A stretch of 64,000 nucleotides of DNA from CAJXZP01 sp041563475 (GCA_041563475.1 JBFFMY010000007.1:9317-73316); one strand, 5' to 3'; counted from the stretch's first letter, positions 9,022-18,746 are shown. Notes: a model not told the origin generated them from the letters alone. Numbers and translations: made by a program.

Positions 9022-9029
9022 CAAATCTA
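9022..9029 (-). promoter_or_regulatory. Candidate -7 element for the DUF4290-murA-TlpA operon
   Basis: Minus-strand TAGATTTG matches TAnnTTTG about 75 bases before the DUF4290 start, in the 159-base gap after the helicase gene. No convincing -33 TTG is seen. The rest of the gap is AT-rich with no other structure I can support. Confidence 0.4.
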
Positions 9030-9108
9030 TACTTTTAAATCTATGTTATTTCTGTAATTAATCTCTCAAATTAACGAGGTGTTGTTTATTAATATTATAT
9101 CAGAAATG

Positions 9109-11397
9109 CTAATCCAGTATATTCAGTTTGGCAAATTTCAAAAGCAATTGTCTTTTGCCTGAATTAATAAATTCCACCGTAACCTTGAGGTTGGGCGCAG
9201 TTCCTTCCAATTGTTGAACGGTGCCAATTCCAAATCGTTCGTGCTGAACCTTGGTTCCTGGCTTTAAATCTCCCCCTAAATCGAGACTTCCTGTGGGTGA
9301 ATCAGTGTTGGAATCCACTTTTTTAAAGTTTCTTTTTTCCATTGGAGGAACATACGAACCCGATGTGGTAAAGGATGCTTTACCTGTTTCTTGAAACTTA
9401 CTTTTACTTGCCTTGGGTTTATCTGAATGCCCAAAAGGATTTGCATCCGAAATGTTTAAATGCTCCTTGTCCAACTCATTTAGAAACCTACTAGGTGAGG
9501 TGGTAATTAAATCTCCCCATTTGTAGCGCATTTTAGCATAAGAAATGGTTAAGGATTTTTCGGCACGCGTAATTGCTACATAAAAAAGTCTTCTTTCTTC
9601 CTCCAGTTCTTTTCGCGACCCAATGGACATTTGCGATGGGAAAAGGTTTTCTTCTAACCCGGTTACAAATACATGCGGGTATTCAAGTCCTTTTGACGCA
9701 TGAATAGTCATTAATGTCACTTTGTTTCCATCATCTTTGTTATCTGTATCCTTATCTGTAAGAAGCGGGATGTCCTGTATAAAATTGGCAAGTGTTGGTG
9801 CTAAATCTTCGGGGTTCTCTGTGAAATCTTTTAAGGAGTTCAGAATCTCCTGAACATTGTCGTGCTTACTTATTCCTTCCGGAGTTTTGTCATTGTGTAA
9901 ATCTTTCAAAATACCAGAGCTGGCTGCAATAATTTTACCAGCTTCATAGGCATCTTGAACTTCGGCAACTTTTTTGAAGTTTTTTATTAGTTCAACAAAA
10001 TCTGCGATTTTGCTTTTTGCGCCACTATGAATTTGAATAGGTTCGTTGTGTAAGTTTTGAATTAAATCCCATAGCCCATAATTATTTTGAGCTGCGAACA
10101 ATTCAATTTTATCCATCGTTGTTTTGCCAATTCCTCTAGCGGGGTAATTAATAATGCGCTTTAATGCTTCTTCATCCTTCGAATTAAAAACTAATCTACA
10201 GTAGGCCAAAAAGTCTTTGATTTCTTTACGTTGGTAAAAGGAAAGCCCTCCATATATTTTGTAAGGGATATTCAATTTACGCATTGCATCCTCCAGTGAT
10301 CTGGATTGTGCATTCGTTCTGTAGAGTATAGCAAAATCAGAATTGGGTAATTGGTGTGTGTTTTTTTTATGGAAAATGCTATGAGCAATCCCCATGGCTT
10401 CTTCCGAATCACTCATGGTACCCATTAATGTGATAAGATCTCCTTGATCGTTATCTGTCCAAACATTTTTCTTTATTTGGTCTTGGTTATAATCAATTAA
10501 ACTGTTTGCCGCATTTACAATATGTTTCGTGGAACGGTAATTTTGCTCTAATTTAAACGTTTTTGCGTCTGGGTAATCTCGCTTGAAATTCAAAATATTT
10601 TGAATGCTCGCCCCTCGAAAGGCATAGATACTTTGGGCGTCATCACCAACTACACTTATATTTTGAAATCTATCCGCAAGGGCTTTCACAATTACATACT
10701 GAGAGAAATTGGTATCCTGATACTCATCTACTAATATGTATCTAAATCTATCTTGATACTTATGCAGAACATCCGGGAAATCGCGAAGTAAAATATTCAT
10801 TTTAAACAACAGGTCGTCAAAATCCATGGCGCCAGATTTGAACAAACGGTCATTATAGGTTAGGTAAATATTACCAAGCTCAGGCTTTTTAGATTGAATG
10901 TCTTCTTTTGTGATATTTAGGCTTCCTAAATATGCCTGCGGAGAAAGTAAATTATTCTTCGCTCCAGAAATTCTATTTAAAACCAATCCAGGCTTGTACA
11001 CTTTATCGTCAAGTCCTTTTTCTTTTACGATGGATTTAATAAGTTTTTTTGAATCATCCGAATCATAGATAGTAAAATTACTCGGGTACCCAATTTTTTC
11101 AGCTTCACTGCGCAATATTCGTGCAAAAACAGAATGAAAGGTACCCATCCAAATACTCTTGGACTTGGACTCATCTACCAGTTTACCGATTCGGTCCTTC
11201 ATTTCACGGGCTGCTTTATTTGTAAAGGTTAAAGCAAGTATATTATAAGGAGGCACACCTTTATATAGGAGAGCAGCAATTCTGTAGGTAAGTACCCTTG
11301 TTTTTCCGGACCCTGCACCTGCAATAATCATCGAAGCACCTTCGGTATTAACAACGGCCTCTTTTTGGGCATTATTTAAATCATTCAAAAATTCCAT
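9109..11397 (-). CDS. pcrA: UvrD/PcrA-family superfamily 1 DNA helicase
   Basis: ATP-dependent 3'-5' helicase for repair and removal of protein or fork blocks. The 762 residues contain a Q motif (LNNAQKEAV), Walker A GAGSGKT (about 26-32), Walker B VDEYQDTN, motif III VVGDDAQSIYAFRGA, motif IV QNYRST, motif V MTIHASKGLEYPHVF and motif VI RRLFYVAITRAE. The last 50 residues form the Tudor-like C-terminal domain (GTKVQHERFGIGTVQ) that binds RNA polymerase in PcrA/UvrD. That domain favours PcrA/UvrD over Rep. It is transcribed divergently from the ribosomal supercluster. Confidence 0.93.
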   Translation of the reverse strand: MEFLNDLNNAQKEAVVNTEGASMIIAGAGSGKTRVLTYRIAALLYKGVPPYNILALTFTNKAAREMKDRIGKLVDESKSKSIWMGTFHSVFARILRSEAEKIGYPSNFTIYDSDDSKKLIKSIVKEKGLDDKVYKPGLVLNRISGAKNNLLSPQAYLGSLNITKEDIQSKKPELGNIYLTYNDRLFKSGAMDFDDLLFKMNILLRDFPDVLHKYQDRFRYILVDEYQDTNFSQYVIVKALADRFQNISVVGDDAQSIYAFRGASIQNILNFKRDYPDAKTFKLEQNYRSTKHIVNAANSLIDYNQDQIKKNVWTDNDQGDLITLMGTMSDSEEAMGIAHSIFHKKNTHQLPNSDFAILYRTNAQSRSLEDAMRKLNIPYKIYGGLSFYQRKEIKDFLAYCRLVFNSKDEEALKRIINYPARGIGKTTMDKIELFAAQNNYGLWDLIQNLHNEPIQIHSGAKSKIADFVELIKNFKKVAEVQDAYEAGKIIAASSGILKDLHNDKTPEGISKHDNVQEILNSLKDFTENPEDLAPTLANFIQDIPLLTDKDTDNKDDGNKVTLMTIHASKGLEYPHVFVTGLEENLFPSQMSIGSRKELEEERRLFYVAITRAEKSLTISYAKMRYKWGDLITTSPSRFLNELDKEHLNISDANPFGHSDKPKASKSKFQETGKASFTTSGSYVPPMEKRNFKKVDSNTDSPTGSLDLGGDLKPGTKVQHERFGIGTVQQLEGTAPNLKVTVEFINSGKRQLLLKFAKLNILD

Positions 11398-11401
11398 TCG
11401 G

Positions 11402-11409
11402 CAAATGTA
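11402..11409 (-). promoter_or_regulatory. Possible -7 element for the helicase gene, unusually close to its start
   Basis: Minus-strand TACATTTG is a full TAnnTTTG match but ends only four bases before the helicase ATG at 11397. If used, the message would be leaderless or nearly so. It could be chance in AT-rich DNA; no -33 TTG is visible. Confidence 0.3.
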
Positions 11410-11527
11410 ATATCGATAGAACCTCTGATTAGATTAGATTTGCAGCCATTTTTAAAAAGAAATTGACAATGGGATGTGAGTTTTTGTAACATCTTGTCAA
11501 TTAATTGAATAAATTTTAAAAGCAGGT

Positions 11528-11558
11528 GTTGTTTTTCAGGATTATTCATGTACATTTG
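11528..11558 (+). promoter_or_regulatory. Promoter of the ribosomal supercluster
   Basis: TTG at 11529-11531, a 19-base spacer, then TACATTTG at 11551-11558: an excellent match to the Bacteroidota primary-sigma consensus (TTTG, 17-21 bases, TAnnTTTG). Transcription would start near 11565, giving a leader of about 45 bases before rpsL. The leader holds a short palindrome (ccctt/aaggg at 11563-11574). Confidence 0.65.
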
Positions 11559-11609
11559 CAGCCCCTTAAAAGGGACTGATTTATAGTAAAACAACATTTA
11601 TAGGAATAT

Positions 11610-11987
11610 ATGCCAACTATTCAGCAATTAGTTAGAAAAGGACGTACGAAAATTGTGAAGCAAAGTAAATCTGCTGCACTTAACAGTTGTCCTCAGCGAA
11701 GAGGTGTATGTGTAAGAGTTTACACCACTACACCCAAAAAGCCTAACTCAGCAATGAGAAAGGTTGCCAGAGTAAGATTGACCAATGGAAACGAGGTTAA
11801 TGCTTATATCGGTGGTGAAGGTCACAACTTGCAGGAGCACTCTATTGTACTTGTGAAAGGTGGAAGGGTAAAAGATTTACCTGGAGTACGTTATCACATT
11901 GTGCGTGGAGCCTTAGATACTGCTGGTGTAGAAGGACGTACACAAAGACGATCAAAATACGGAACTAAAAGACCAAAGAAGAAATAA
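11610..11987 (+). CDS. rpsL: 30S ribosomal protein S12
   Basis: The 125-residue decoding-centre protein opens the supercluster. The streptomycin-contact regions are wild type (TTTPKKPNSA, and GRVKDLPGVRYH), so no rpsL resistance mutation is present. The C-terminus is the usual basic tail (KYGTKRPKKK). Start ATG follows an A-rich leader with no Shine-Dalgarno. Confidence 0.98.
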   Translation: MPTIQQLVRKGRTKIVKQSKSAALNSCPQRRGVCVRVYTTTPKKPNSAMRKVARVRLTNGNEVNAYIGGEGHNLQEHSIVLVKGGRVKDLPGVRYHIVRGALDTAGVEGRTQRRSKYGTKRPKKK

Positions 11988-12008
11988 TTCTTCGAATATT
12001 AGAATACT

Positions 12009-12479
12009 ATGAGAAAAGGTAGAGCTAAAGAGAGGATACTGACTCCGGACCCAAAGTTTAACGACAAAGTGGTAGCGAAGTTTGTAAATAACCTCATGTT
12101 AAGCGGAAAAAAGAGTACTGCATATCGCGTTTTTTACGAAGCGATGGATATGGTGGCCGTTAAGGCTGAGGAAGAAGGAGCATTAGCAACTTTCCACAAA
12201 GCACTTTCGAACGTAACCCCAGGAGTGGAGGTGAAGAGTCGAAGAGTTGGTGGAGCTACATTCCAGATACCTCAACCTGTTCGGAAAGAAAGAAAAGATT
12301 CAATGGCCATGAAATGGTTGATTTCTTTTGCGCGTAAGCGTAACGGAAAATCAATGGGTCGTAAACTTGCTGATGAGATTTTAGCGGCATCAAACGAGGA
12401 AGGTGGAGCTTTCAAAAAGAAAGAAGACACGCATCGTATGGCTGAGGCTAATAAAGCATTCTCTCACTTTAGATTTTAA
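12009..12479 (+). CDS. rpsG: 30S ribosomal protein S7
   Basis: 156 residues, normal length for the 16S 3'-domain organiser. The beginning MRKGRAKERILTPDP and the FQIPQPVRKERKD segment identify the family. It lies 21 bases after rpsL and 6 bases before fusA. Confidence 0.98.
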   Translation: MRKGRAKERILTPDPKFNDKVVAKFVNNLMLSGKKSTAYRVFYEAMDMVAVKAEEEGALATFHKALSNVTPGVEVKSRRVGGATFQIPQPVRKERKDSMAMKWLISFARKRNGKSMGRKLADEILAASNEEGGAFKKKEDTHRMAEANKAFSHFRF

Positions 12480-12485
12480 TTAGAG

Positions 12486-14612
12486 ATGGCAGCAAGAGAT
12501 TTAAAATTCACTAGAAATATTGGGATTATGGCCCACGTTGATGCTGGTAAAACAACAACAACAGAGCGTATCTTATATTATACTGGGTTAAGTCATAAAA
12601 TTGGTGAGGTGCATGATGGTGCCGCAACAATGGACTGGATGGAGCAAGAGCAAGAAAGAGGTATTACAATTACTTCTGCTGCTACAACCACAGCGTGGAA
12701 ATATCCAACGGTTCAAGGGAAGCCAATTCCTGGAACGGAAGATTATAAGATTAACATTATTGATACTCCTGGGCACGTTGATTTTACCGTTGAGGTAGAA
12801 CGTTCTTTACGTGTTTTAGATGGTGCTATTGCATTGTTTTGTGCATCTTCGGGTGTAGAGCCGCAATCAGAAACTGTTTGGAGACAATCAGATAAATATA
12901 AAGTTCCACGTATTGGATTCATTAATAAAATGGATCGAATGGGAGCTGATTTCTTTGGTGTTATTAAAGAAATTAAAGAAAGATTAGGAGCACGTCCTAT
13001 TCCATTGCAAATTCCAATTGGTTCTGAAACAGAATTCGTAGGTGTTGTTGATTTAACAACTATGAAATCTATTATTTGGAATGATGAGGATATGGGGATG
13101 ACGTATCAAGAAGGTGAAATTCCTGCGGAGTTATTAGACGAAGCAGTTGAATGGAGAAATCACTTAATTGAAACTGTTGCTGAAACGGATGATGCTTTGA
13201 TGGAGAAATTCTTTGAAGACCCTGCGTCTATTACCAAAGAAGAGATTTATAAAGCGGTGCGTATAGCTACGATATCAATGGATATTACGCCAATTTTATG
13301 TGGTTCTGCGTTCAAGAACAAAGGGGTTCAAACGGTATTGGATGCTGTTATGGCCTTCTTGCCATCTCCTTTAGATAATGGAAGCGCGGAAGGAGTTAAT
13401 CCTGATTCAGGGGAAACTGAAACGCGTTTGCCTTCAAATTCACAACCAATGGCAGCTTTAGCATTTAAGATTGCTACGGATCCATTTGTTGGTCGTTTAT
13501 GTTTCATTAGAAACTATTCTGGTGTTATCGCGGCAGGTTCTTATGTAAAGAACATGCGAACCGGTAAAAAAGAACGTATTTCTCGATTATTCCAAATGCA
13601 TTCTAATAAGCAAAATGCTATTGAAGCTTTAGAAGCTGGGGATATTGGTGCGGCTGTAGGGTTTAAAGATATCCGAACTGGTGACACTTTATGTGATGAA
13701 AAACACCCGATCGTTTTAGAATCAATGTCTTTTCCAGTACCCGTAATTGGTATTGCTATTGAGCCTAAAACGCAAGCTGATTTGGACAAATTAGGCGTTG
13801 GCTTAGGTAAATTAGCGGAAGAGGATCCAACATTTGTGGTTCACACGGATGAGGATTCTGGACAAACTGTAATTTCTGGAATGGGCGAGCTTCATTTAGA
13901 GATTTTGGTTGATCGTTTAAGAAGAGAGTTTAAAGTTGAAGTAAACGAAGGTGCTCCTCAAGTAGCATATAAAGAAGCTATTGTTGGAAGTGCTGATCAT
14001 AGAGAAACATATAAAAAACAATCGGGTGGACGTGGTAAGTTTGCTGATATCGTTTTCAAAATGGGGCCTCGTGAGGATGGATTACTTGGATTGGAATTTG
14101 TGAATTCTGTAAAAGGTGGACATATTCCAAAAGAATTTATCCCTTCAATTGAGAAAGGATTTACTGCAGCCATGAAGAATGGTATTCTTGCAGGATATAC
14201 TGTAGAAAGTTTAAGAGTCGAAGTTACTGATGGTTCTTTCCATCCTGTAGATTCGGATGCATTATCTTTTGAGTTAGCTGGAAAGCTAGGATACAGACAT
14301 GCTTTTCCAAAAGCAGGAGCAAAAATTCTTGAGCCGATTATGAAGCTTGAAGTTGTTACTCCTGAGGAGAATATGGGTGATATTGTGGGTGACTTGAACA
14401 GAAGACGTGGACAAGTTGATGGAATGGATTCTAGAAATGGAGCTCAGGTTATCAATGCGAAAGTTCCATTATCTGAAATGTTCGGTTATGTTACCGCTCT
14501 AAGAACGATATCTTCTGGTAGAGCTTCATCTACAATGGAATTTTCACATTACGATGATGTTCCAAGGAATATTGCAGAACAAGTTATTGAAAACGTTAAA
14601 GGAAAAAACTAA
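12486..14612 (+). CDS. fusA: Elongation factor G
   Basis: Ribosomal translocase GTPase, 708 residues. The G motifs are intact: AHVDAGKTT (G1), RGITI (G2), DTPGH (G3), NKMDR (G4) and GSAFKNKG (G5), followed by domains II-V with the usual QSGGRGKFAD and GYRHAFPKAGAKILEPIM segments. The gene directly precedes rpsJ; tuf, which sits here in E. coli, is absent. Confidence 0.98.
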   Translation: MAARDLKFTRNIGIMAHVDAGKTTTTERILYYTGLSHKIGEVHDGAATMDWMEQEQERGITITSAATTTAWKYPTVQGKPIPGTEDYKINIIDTPGHVDFTVEVERSLRVLDGAIALFCASSGVEPQSETVWRQSDKYKVPRIGFINKMDRMGADFFGVIKEIKERLGARPIPLQIPIGSETEFVGVVDLTTMKSIIWNDEDMGMTYQEGEIPAELLDEAVEWRNHLIETVAETDDALMEKFFEDPASITKEEIYKAVRIATISMDITPILCGSAFKNKGVQTVLDAVMAFLPSPLDNGSAEGVNPDSGETETRLPSNSQPMAALAFKIATDPFVGRLCFIRNYSGVIAAGSYVKNMRTGKKERISRLFQMHSNKQNAIEALEAGDIGAAVGFKDIRTGDTLCDEKHPIVLESMSFPVPVIGIAIEPKTQADLDKLGVGLGKLAEEDPTFVVHTDEDSGQTVISGMGELHLEILVDRLRREFKVEVNEGAPQVAYKEAIVGSADHRETYKKQSGGRGKFADIVFKMGPREDGLLGLEFVNSVKGGHIPKEFIPSIEKGFTAAMKNGILAGYTVESLRVEVTDGSFHPVDSDALSFELAGKLGYRHAFPKAGAKILEPIMKLEVVTPEENMGDIVGDLNRRRGQVDGMDSRNGAQVINAKVPLSEMFGYVTALRTISSGRASSTMEFSHYDDVPRNIAEQVIENVKGKN

Positions 14613-14616
14613 GATC

Positions 14617-14922
14617 ATGGCTCAAAAGATTAGAATAAAATTAAAGTCTTACGACCATAATTTGGTGGATAAGTCGGCTGAAAAAATCGTTAAGACAGTT
14701 AAGAGTACAGGCGCTGTAGTGAATGGACCAATTCCATTGCCAACACATCGCAAAATTTTTACGGTTTTGAAGTCACCTCACGTGAATAAGAAATCAAGAG
14801 AGCAATTTCAATTAAACGCACACAAGAGATTGCTTGATATATTTTCATCATCGTCAAAAACTGTTGACGCGCTGATGAAATTAGAATTACCAAGTGGTGT
14901 GGAAGTAGAAATTAAAGTTTAA
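14617..14922 (+). CDS. rpsJ: 30S ribosomal protein S10
   Basis: 101 residues from ATG 14617 (MAQKIRIKLKSYDHN). An in-frame start 63 bases upstream would lie inside fusA and add a non-homologous stub, so the ATG four bases after the fusA stop is preferred. S10 also acts as NusE in antitermination. It is the first gene of the S10 segment. Confidence 0.97.
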   Translation: MAQKIRIKLKSYDHNLVDKSAEKIVKTVKSTGAVVNGPIPLPTHRKIFTVLKSPHVNKKSREQFQLNAHKRLLDIFSSSSKTVDALMKLELPSGVEVEIKV

Positions 14923-14932
14923 GTATTACCAA

Positions 14933-15550
14933 ATGTCAGGAATTATAGGTAAAAAATTAGGCATGACCAGCTTGTATAATGAAGATGGTAAAAATGTGCC
15001 TTGTACGGTAATTGAAGCTGGCCCATGTGTGGTGACTCAAATTCGTACCGAAGAGGTGGATGGCTATAAAGCTATTCAACTTGGTTACGGTGAAGCGAAA
15101 GAGAAAAACACCCCGAATGCTCTTAAAGGGCATTTTAAAAAGGCCGGTACCACTCCTAAAAGTAAATTAGTTGAATTCAAAGAATTCGAAACTGAGTTTA
15201 ACCTAGGAGATGAAGTATTAGTAGATCTTTTCGAAGAAGGTGAGTTTGTTGACGTATCCGGAACTTCAAAAGGTAAAGGTTTCCAAGGAGTTGTGAAACG
15301 TCATGGTTTTGCGGGTGTTGGTCAAGCAACGCACGGTCAACATAACCGTTTACGTGCACCAGGTTCTGTCGGAGCAGCTTCATATCCAGCAAGAGTATTC
15401 AAAGGAATGCGTATGGCTGGTCAAATGGGAAATGAAAAAGTTAAAATTTTAAATCTTCAAGTTTTGAAGGTTGATAAAGAAAACAATGTTCTGATTGTTA
15501 AAGGTGCTGTACCTGGATCAAATGGTTCATACGTAATAGTTGAGAAATAA
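14933..15550 (+). CDS. rplC: 50S ribosomal protein L3
   Basis: 205 residues starting MSGIIGKKLGMTSLYNEDG, with the peptidyl-transferase-reaching loop (HGQHNRLRAPGSVGAASYPARV region). The stop overlaps the rplD start by one base (TAATG), so the two are translationally coupled. Confidence 0.98.
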   Translation: MSGIIGKKLGMTSLYNEDGKNVPCTVIEAGPCVVTQIRTEEVDGYKAIQLGYGEAKEKNTPNALKGHFKKAGTTPKSKLVEFKEFETEFNLGDEVLVDLFEEGEFVDVSGTSKGKGFQGVVKRHGFAGVGQATHGQHNRLRAPGSVGAASYPARVFKGMRMAGQMGNEKVKILNLQVLKVDKENNVLIVKGAVPGSNGSYVIVEK

Positions 15551-16176
15551 TGAAAGTAGCTGTTTTCGATACTAAAGGGAAAGAGACCAAAAAGAAGGTC
15601 GAGTTAAGTGATAGCATTTATGCTGTTGAGCCTAACGAACATGCTTTCTATCTAGATATTAAGTTATACTTGGCTAACCAACGTCAAGGTACACATAAAT
15701 CAAAAGAGAGAGCTGAAATTGCGGGAAGTACTCGTAAGATTAAGAAACAAAAAGGAACAGGTACTGCCCGTGCTGGTAGTATTAAATCTCCTATATTCAG
15801 AGGTGGGGGTCGTGTTTTCGGTCCAAGACCAAGAAATTATAGTTTCAAATTAAACAAGAAATTAAGAAAAGTTGCGCGTAGATCTGCTTTAACTAGTAAG
15901 TTAAATAGTGGCGAGTTAATCGTTCTTGAGAACTTGAATTTTGATTCAATCAGAACAAAGAATTATACCGAGTTTTTGAACAATTTCGATCTTCTTGGTA
16001 AAAAATCTCTTTTAGTTGTTCCGGAAGAAAATAAAAACCTATATTTGTCGGCTCGAAATTTGAAAGGTGCTAAAGTCGTAAATGCTTTAGAATTAAACAC
16101 TTACGATATTTCGAATGCAAATAAAGTTTTGTTGTGCGAAGGTTCACTTAATGTAATCGAGCAAAATTTAAGTTAA
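15550..16176 (+). CDS. rplD: 50S ribosomal protein L4
   Basis: 208 residues with the tunnel-lining loop KQKGTGTARAGSIKSPIFRG, where macrolide-resistance changes occur in other bacteria. The loop looks ordinary. Its ATG overlaps the rplC stop. Confidence 0.97.
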   Translation: MKVAVFDTKGKETKKKVELSDSIYAVEPNEHAFYLDIKLYLANQRQGTHKSKERAEIAGSTRKIKKQKGTGTARAGSIKSPIFRGGGRVFGPRPRNYSFKLNKKLRKVARRSALTSKLNSGELIVLENLNFDSIRTKNYTEFLNNFDLLGKKSLLVVPEENKNLYLSARNLKGAKVVNALELNTYDISNANKVLLCEGSLNVIEQNLS

Positions 16177-16179
16177 GTC

Positions 16180-16470
16180 ATGGAAATTATTAAGAAACCA
16201 ATTATTACAGAAAAGATGACAGATTTAGGGGAAACTCTAAATAGGTACGCTTTTGTAGTAGACCGTAGAGCCAACAAAATTGAAATCAAATCAGCTGTTG
16301 AAGCTGCATATGATGTTACGGTTGAGAAGATTAATACAATGATTCAAGCTGGTAAGTCAAAGTCTCGTTTCACTAAAGCGGGCGTAGTTAAAGGTAACTC
16401 TGGTCATTTCAAGAAGGCTATCGTTACTCTTAAAGACGGAGACGTAATTGATTTTTACAGCAATATCTAA
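16180..16470 (+). CDS. rplW: 50S ribosomal protein L23
   Basis: 96 residues beginning MEIIKKPIITEKMTDL. L23 sits at the tunnel exit and docks trigger factor and SRP. Three bases separate it from rplD. Confidence 0.97.
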   Translation: MEIIKKPIITEKMTDLGETLNRYAFVVDRRANKIEIKSAVEAAYDVTVEKINTMIQAGKSKSRFTKAGVVKGNSGHFKKAIVTLKDGDVIDFYSNI

Positions 16471-16480
16471 TAAATAGGAA

Positions 16481-17305
16481 ATGGCGGTAAAAAAATTAAA
16501 ACCAACAACACCTGGGCAAAGATTTAGAGTAGTTTCAATGTTTGAAACTATTACTACGGATAGACCAGAAAAAAGTTTGTTGGCTCCAAAGAAGAGATCG
16601 GGAGGTAGAAATTCTACTGGTCGTATGACAATCCGTAATATCGGAGGTGGACACAAGCAACGTTACAGAATCATTGATTTTAAGCGTGACAAATTTGGTA
16701 TGGACGCTAAAGTTAAAACAATCGAGTATGATCCAAATAGATCTGCACGTATTGCTTTACTTGTTTATGCTGATGGAGAAAAAAGATACATTATTGCTCC
16801 AAGTGGTTTAGAAGTAGGTCAAACAATTGTTTCAGGTAAAGGCGTTCAGCCAGAAGTTGGAAACTCGTTATACCTTAGTGAAATTCCATTAGGTACAATT
16901 ATCCATAACATTGAATTGAATCCTGGACAAGGTGCTAAAATGGCAAGAAGTGCAGGTTCATATGCGCAATTAGCTGCAAAAGATGGGAAGTTTGCTGTAA
17001 TCAAATTGCCTTCGGGTGAGATGAGATTGGTGCTTCTTACTTGTATGGCAACAGTAGGTTCAGTTTCAAATTCTGATCATGCTTTGTTACGTCAAGGTAA
17101 AGCGGGTGCTAATAGATGGGCAGGACGTAGATCTCGCGTAAGAGGTGTAGCAATGAATCCAGTTGATCATCCAATGGGTGGTGGTGAAGGTAAATCTTCA
17201 GGTGGTCACCCAAGATCAAGAAATGGTATTCCTGCTAAGGGTTATAAAACTAGAGCTCCGAAAAAAGGGTCTAGTAAATATATTATCGAAGGGCGTAAAA
17301 AATAG
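16481..17305 (+). CDS. rplB: 50S ribosomal protein L2
   Basis: 274 residues; the C-terminal MNPVDHPMGGGEGKSSGGHP segment holds the conserved histidine near the peptidyl-transferase centre. The start MAVKKLKPTTPGQRF is ten bases after the rplW stop. Confidence 0.98.
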   Translation: MAVKKLKPTTPGQRFRVVSMFETITTDRPEKSLLAPKKRSGGRNSTGRMTIRNIGGGHKQRYRIIDFKRDKFGMDAKVKTIEYDPNRSARIALLVYADGEKRYIIAPSGLEVGQTIVSGKGVQPEVGNSLYLSEIPLGTIIHNIELNPGQGAKMARSAGSYAQLAAKDGKFAVIKLPSGEMRLVLLTCMATVGSVSNSDHALLRQGKAGANRWAGRRSRVRGVAMNPVDHPMGGGEGKSSGGHPRSRNGIPAKGYKTRAPKKGSSKYIIEGRKK

Positions 17306-17310
17306 TTGAA

Positions 17311-17580
17311 ATGAGTAGATCGTTAAAAAAACCCCCATTTGTTCATTACAAGTTGATGCAGAGAGTTTTAGATGCTCAGGATTCGACTAAAAAGAATACA
17401 ATCAAAACTTGGTCAAGAGCTTCAATGATCACACCAGATTTTGTTGGATTAACAGTAGCAGTTCATAATGGTAAAAAGTTTATTCCAGTTTTTGTTAATG
17501 AAAACATGGTTGGACATAAACTAGGAGAATTTTCTCCGACTAGAACATTTAGAGGCCACGGAGGCAAAAAGAAAAAATAA
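17311..17580 (+). CDS. rpsS: 30S ribosomal protein S19
   Basis: 89 residues, MSRSLKKPPFVHYKL to a GHGGKKKK tail. It contacts S13 and the A-site tRNA on the 30S head. Normal length. Confidence 0.98.
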   Translation: MSRSLKKPPFVHYKLMQRVLDAQDSTKKNTIKTWSRASMITPDFVGLTVAVHNGKKFIPVFVNENMVGHKLGEFSPTRTFRGHGGKKKK

Positions 17581-17607
17581 TTGACCATTAAGGTTAAGTA
17601 GAGCAAC

Positions 17608-18009
17608 ATGGGTTCAAGAAAAAAAATCAAAGCTGAGGCAGCTAAAGATGCGCGTAAAACATATTACGTAGCTAAATTGAATAACTGCCCAACTAGTCCG
17701 CGAAAAATGAGACTGGTGGCTGACCTAGTTAGAGGTATGGATGTGCAGAAAGCTTCTGCCGTTCTTCAATTCTCTAAAAAGGAAGCGTCTATTAGAATGG
17801 AGAAATTATTAAGATCTGCCATTGCAAATTACGAGGTTAAGTCTGGTAATAGCTGGGAAGATGCTAATTTGTTCATTAAAGAAGTAAAAGTAGATGGAGG
17901 AAGAATGCTGAAACGTATTCAACCTGCACCACAAGGACGTGCGCACAGAGTGCGTAAAAGATCAAATCACGTTACTTTAGTAGTAGACGCTAAAACTGAG
18001 GATAAATAA
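17608..18009 (+). CDS. rplV: 50S ribosomal protein L22
   Basis: 133 residues with NCPTSPRKMRLVADLVRG and a tunnel hairpin RMLKRIQPAPQGRAHRVRKR, identical in kind to macrolide-sensitive bacteria. There is a short basic N-terminal extension of about 20 residues relative to E. coli L22. Confidence 0.97.
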   Translation: MGSRKKIKAEAAKDARKTYYVAKLNNCPTSPRKMRLVADLVRGMDVQKASAVLQFSKKEASIRMEKLLRSAIANYEVKSGNSWEDANLFIKEVKVDGGRMLKRIQPAPQGRAHRVRKRSNHVTLVVDAKTEDK

Positions 18010-18010
18010 G

Positions 18011-18721
18011 ATGGGACAAAAGACAAATCCAATAGCTAACCGATTAGGTTTTATTCGTGGCTGGGACTCAGCATGGTACGGAGGAAATGATTACGGAGAT
18101 AGATTAGCAGAAGATTACCAAATTAGAAGATACTTATATGCAAGATTGCGTAAAGCGAGTATTTCTAGAATTATAATTGAGAGAACGTTAAAGTTAATCA
18201 CAGTTACTGTTAATACTGCTCGTCCTGGAATTATCATCGGAAAAGGTGGTTCTGAAGTTGACAAATTAAAAGAGGAGTTAAAAAAGATTACTTCAAACGA
18301 AGTTCAAATTAACATCTTTGAAATTAAACGTCCAGAACTTGAAGCCCGTTTAGTTGCTGAAAGTGTTGCACGTCAAATAGAAGGTCGTATTTCTTACAGA
18401 AGAGCAATAAAAATGTCTATTCAGTCCACCATGAGAATGGGAGCTGAAGGTATTAAAGTGCAAATTTCTGGTAGATTGAATGGTGCAGAGATGGCCCGTT
18501 CTGAAAACTACAAAGAAGGACGTACCCCTTTACATACTTTTCGTGCGAATATTGATTATGCATTGGTTGAAGCACATACAACTTACGGTCGTATTGGTGT
18601 GAAAGTTTGGATCTGTAATGGTGAGGTTTACGGTAAACGTGACTTATCGCCAAACATTGGAGCTAAACAAAAAGGACCAAAATCTGCACCGAAAGGGAAA
18701 TTTAGAGGTAGAAGAAAATAA
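18011..18721 (+). CDS. rpsC: 30S ribosomal protein S3
   Basis: 236 residues: KH domain with the GxxG loop in GIIIGKGGSEVDKL, then the C-terminal domain and a basic PKGKFRGRRK tail. It lies at the mRNA entry site. One base separates it from rplV. Confidence 0.98.
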   Translation: MGQKTNPIANRLGFIRGWDSAWYGGNDYGDRLAEDYQIRRYLYARLRKASISRIIIERTLKLITVTVNTARPGIIIGKGGSEVDKLKEELKKITSNEVQINIFEIKRPELEARLVAESVARQIEGRISYRRAIKMSIQSTMRMGAEGIKVQISGRLNGAEMARSENYKEGRTPLHTFRANIDYALVEAHTTYGRIGVKVWICNGEVYGKRDLSPNIGAKQKGPKSAPKGKFRGRRK

Positions 18722-18746
18722 TTACGGACTGTAAAGTATAATTGAA

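Noticed and set aside
11563..11574. Palindrome ccctt/aaggg in the rpsL leader as a ribosomal-protein operator
   Set aside because: The stem is 5 bp with a 2-base loop and has no resemblance I can show to S7 or other rRNA sites.
11385..11597. 70-codon minus-strand frame upstream of the helicase
   Set aside because: It runs antisense through the rpsL promoter region, overlaps the helicase start and has no protein-like features.
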